Source of the DNA: Bacteroidota bacterium
GTDB taxonomy: Bacteria > Bacteroidota > Ignavibacteria > Palsa-1295
Direction of reading: 5' to 3'
DNA length: 64,000 bases
Assembly: GCA_030706745.1 (NCBI GenBank)
Contig: JAUZNX010000001.1
Location: forward strand, 186,001-250,000
In this document: piece by piece, positions 62,158 through 64,000 of the stretch
Layout of the letters: each line of letters starts with the position of its first letter
How positions within the stretch are numbered: position 1 is the first letter of the stretch
Notes under the pieces: generated by a model
Seen by the model: the letters and a program-made list of their open reading frames with translations, nothing else
Database searches by the model: none
What the model was told of the DNA's origin: nothing
Translations under genes and position numbers: made by a program

Positions 62158-62182
62158 TGTGACTCTTGAAAAACACATTGAA

Positions 62183-62213
62183 AAGGCAGAAGTTACAATC
62201 ACTCTTCTGCCTT
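62183..62213 (-). terminator. Rho-independent terminator of the Ig-like T9SS gene
   Basis: AAGGCAGAAG / CTTCTGCCTT perfect ten-pair stem with an 11-base loop; on the minus strand it is followed by TTTTC. It separates the upstream T9SS cargo gene from the LVIVD lipoprotein pair. Confidence 0.8.
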
Positions 62214-62247
62214 CACGATTTATTGTCCTAAACATTGGCTGCTCCGC

Positions 62248-63999
62248 TCACCGCTGGATGACTATACTTCGAGTCACTATTAACCCGCCACCCGCGATGC
62301 GGAGGTGATAAAAGCCGTCCGGGAGTTGAGAGACATCAAAGCGGAGTGTAGTGCTATGCCCGTCCGATTCATGAGTCATAGAATCTGGCGCAGACAATGC
62401 GATCGAGCGGCCAAGCATATCATACATCTCGACAGCAACTCCCGAAAGCCCTGAACCCGAAACCTGAATTTCGTTTCGCGCCGGATTCGGTGCAATGCGA
62501 TCGATGTAGAACGTACCGGTCCGCAATTGATCCTGAATGAGGCGATCGGTGCAAGCAAAAACGTATCGCACACTGGAAGCCGATTGCTCCAGGGATTGCG
62601 GACAGACTCCAGAGGCAGTGCACGTATCCTCCGAAGAGATCACCGAAAGCAACAGCGGAGTCGAATCCTTACTCGCAAGAAACATTTGGTATACGATTGA
62701 AGCAACAACTCCGGCGTTGCCGCTCAACTGGAGCGTCACGTAATCGATCGTTCCATCCGCGGTGGTGCTATCGAGTTGAAGGCCCGAGCCACCAGCATAC
62801 CGAAGAAGATCGCCATCGTGCGCAATCGAAATATGAAGCTTCGTGAGACACGCCGCTACGCCTCGGACAAGACGAATCGGGAATGCAATCGTATCCTCGG
62901 CCCGTGCAGTTCTTCCGCTGTCCGGAAGCATCTCGAGCTGTACCGAAGGCGATTTGGCAATCGTATGGACCGAGAAGATCGCTGAGTCGATTCCCCCGCC
63001 AAGTGTTGCGCCGCAGGAATCCGTAAAGTAGTACGCGACATGATAATCCTTCGCGGAGCCATCCGTAACGAGCGTGTCTCCGATGCGCTGTGTCTCGTTC
63101 GGCGCAAGCACGATCGTATCCGGAATCCCGTGAAAGCCGCTGGACGTAATGGAGTGTGCAACGATCGCTTGCGTCCGAGGCAAGTGATTCGTAAATTGGA
63201 TCTGTCGCACACAACTCATGCCCGAATCGGCACAGATTGTTGTGTCACTCTGGGATGAAATCGTAACCAGCGGAGACTGCCATCGAACCGCGACCGGTTT
63301 CGAGCGCGCCGAGCAGCCATTAGAATCGGTGACAAGCACTGAATACAATCCGGTATCAGAGACAACAATCGACGACGTATTCGCGCCGTTGCTCCACAGA
63401 TATGAATTGCCACCTGTAGCCGCAATTGTCGCTGCCTGGTTAGCGCAATCTAGCGTGATGGTATCCGAAGGTGCGATCCCTGCAATCGGCAAGGGATTGA
63501 GAATAACCTGGACCGACGCGGTGTCTGTACAACCTGCTGCTTTCGAGACGATCACAGAGTACTGCCCTGAGTCACCGATCGTTATCGAGTCTTGAGCGAC
63601 CTGAATATCAGATCCGTCTTTCAACCACATGAACTGCACACCAGCGTCTGTCGATGATGCATGGATCGTGGCACTATCACCAGCGCATAGTCTTATTGGG
63701 CTATTGGCTGTGATCTGCACTTTGGGTTTCGCCGTTACCGACGCAGTAACGATTGCCGTGTCCGCACAGCCATTGGTCGTGGAAACTACAACACTGTAGA
63801 GTCCGGACTCGGAGATGACAAGCGAGTCCGAGGCAACTCCCATATCCACACCGTCCTTCAGCCACTTATGCACGAGTCCGATCGGCCGCGCGATGATGGT
63901 GCGTGTTTCGCCATCGCAGAATTCCAGCGGACCACTTGTATCGAGCTGCAAGACGGGAGGAATACACTCGCTGACATGGAATATATTTGCGGCAGCCTG
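62248..63999 (-). CDS. Ig-like T9SS cargo protein (5' end outside window)
   Basis: At least 583 residues; the frame is open to the right edge. It has immunoglobulin-like repeats with the pattern CAGDSATIHASSTDAGVQFMWLKDGSDIQVAQDSITIGDSGQYSVIVSKAAGC, each about 80 residues and ending GC. The end has IAPNPARNEIQVSG, VEMYDMLGRSIAL, GFYHLRIAGG and a final basic tail, a T9SS type A sorting domain. Probably a large surface-displayed or released protein whose N-terminus lies beyond the window. Confidence 0.8.
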   Translation of the reverse strand, partial: QAAANIFHVSECIPPVLQLDTSGPLEFCDGETRTIIARPIGLVHKWLKDGVDMGVASDSLVISESGLYSVVVSTTNGCADTAIVTASVTAKPKVQITANSPIRLCAGDSATIHASSTDAGVQFMWLKDGSDIQVAQDSITIGDSGQYSVIVSKAAGCTDTASVQVILNPLPIAGIAPSDTITLDCANQAATIAATGGNSYLWSNGANTSSIVVSDTGLYSVLVTDSNGCSARSKPVAVRWQSPLVTISSQSDTTICADSGMSCVRQIQFTNHLPRTQAIVAHSITSSGFHGIPDTIVLAPNETQRIGDTLVTDGSAKDYHVAYYFTDSCGATLGGGIDSAIFSVHTIAKSPSVQLEMLPDSGRTARAEDTIAFPIRLVRGVAACLTKLHISIAHDGDLLRYAGGSGLQLDSTTADGTIDYVTLQLSGNAGVVASIVYQMFLASKDSTPLLLSVISSEDTCTASGVCPQSLEQSASSVRYVFACTDRLIQDQLRTGTFYIDRIAPNPARNEIQVSGSGLSGVAVEMYDMLGRSIALSAPDSMTHESDGHSTTLRFDVSQLPDGFYHLRIAGGGLIVTRSIVIQR

Positions 64000-64000
64000 C

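Overview
The window looks like a chromosomal piece of a free-living Gram-negative bacterium of the Bacteroidota/Chlorobiota/Kapabacteria-Ignavibacteria group. Three observations support this. At least seven predicted secreted proteins end in a C-terminal domain of the type IX secretion (T9SS) type A sorting kind (a PNP turn, a GTYYLRI- or GVYLL-like strand and a final basic tail). Bacteroidota-type promoter sequence (TTG, about 20 bases, TAnnTTTG) is seen, best upstream of 52331. DUF2851, ARPP-1, HipA-like/DUF3037 and SIMPL proteins are also present. The phylum assignment is an inference; no rRNA or other phylogenetic marker gene was analysed. I found no phage, insertion sequence or CRISPR array. 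The many intergenic inverted repeats are the main mobile-looking signal.

Layout. 1-9.7 kb: a TolB-like propeller protein cut by the window edge, an outer-membrane barrel protein, and two tandem paralogous giant T9SS cargo proteins closed by a strong terminator. 10-11.4 kb: sucC and a small membrane protein. 11.4-13.6 kb: small exported proteins. 13.7-17.9 kb: a phenylacetyl-CoA epoxidase operon read leftward (TetR regulator, paaA, an unexpected exported YD-like protein, paaB, paaC, paaD) behind a 16-bp palindromic operator. 18-24.5 kb: an ATP-grasp ligase, SIMPL, ARPP-1 and exported or membrane proteins. 24.6-30.7 kb: recG, prolyl oligopeptidase, DUF2851 and a tRNA-Gly whose 5' end overlaps the DUF2851 stop codon. 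30.7-36.4 kb: an outer-membrane protein, a GAF-SpoIIE phosphatase, dxr and rseP. 36.7-39.3 kb: GNAT and a response regulator, then an XRE-ImmA/IrrE pair. 39.3-44 kb: a T9SS cargo protein and a branched-chain amino-acid-type ABC transporter (livK, livH, livM) with a HIT hydrolase. 44-47.3 kb: a secreted protein and an ECF sigma factor translationally coupled to a membrane protein that ends in a T9SS-like sorting domain. 47.4-49.6 kb: tmk and the HipA-like/DUF3037 pair. 49.6-64 kb: a YadA-head-like protein, a LamG lipoprotein with a TPR-LuxR regulator, large T9SS cargo, holB and LVIVD lipoproteins, ending in an Ig-like/T9SS protein cut by the right edge.

How the genes work together. Housekeeping genes (sucC, recG, dxr, rseP, tmk, holB, tRNA-Gly) are scattered among envelope and secretion cargo genes. 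The most promising unexplained unit is the ECF sigma factor with its sorting-domain partner. Next come the family of gene-boundary inverted repeats (near 21.0, 33.5 and 38.4 kb) and the phenylacetate operon carrying an exported protein between paaA and paaB.
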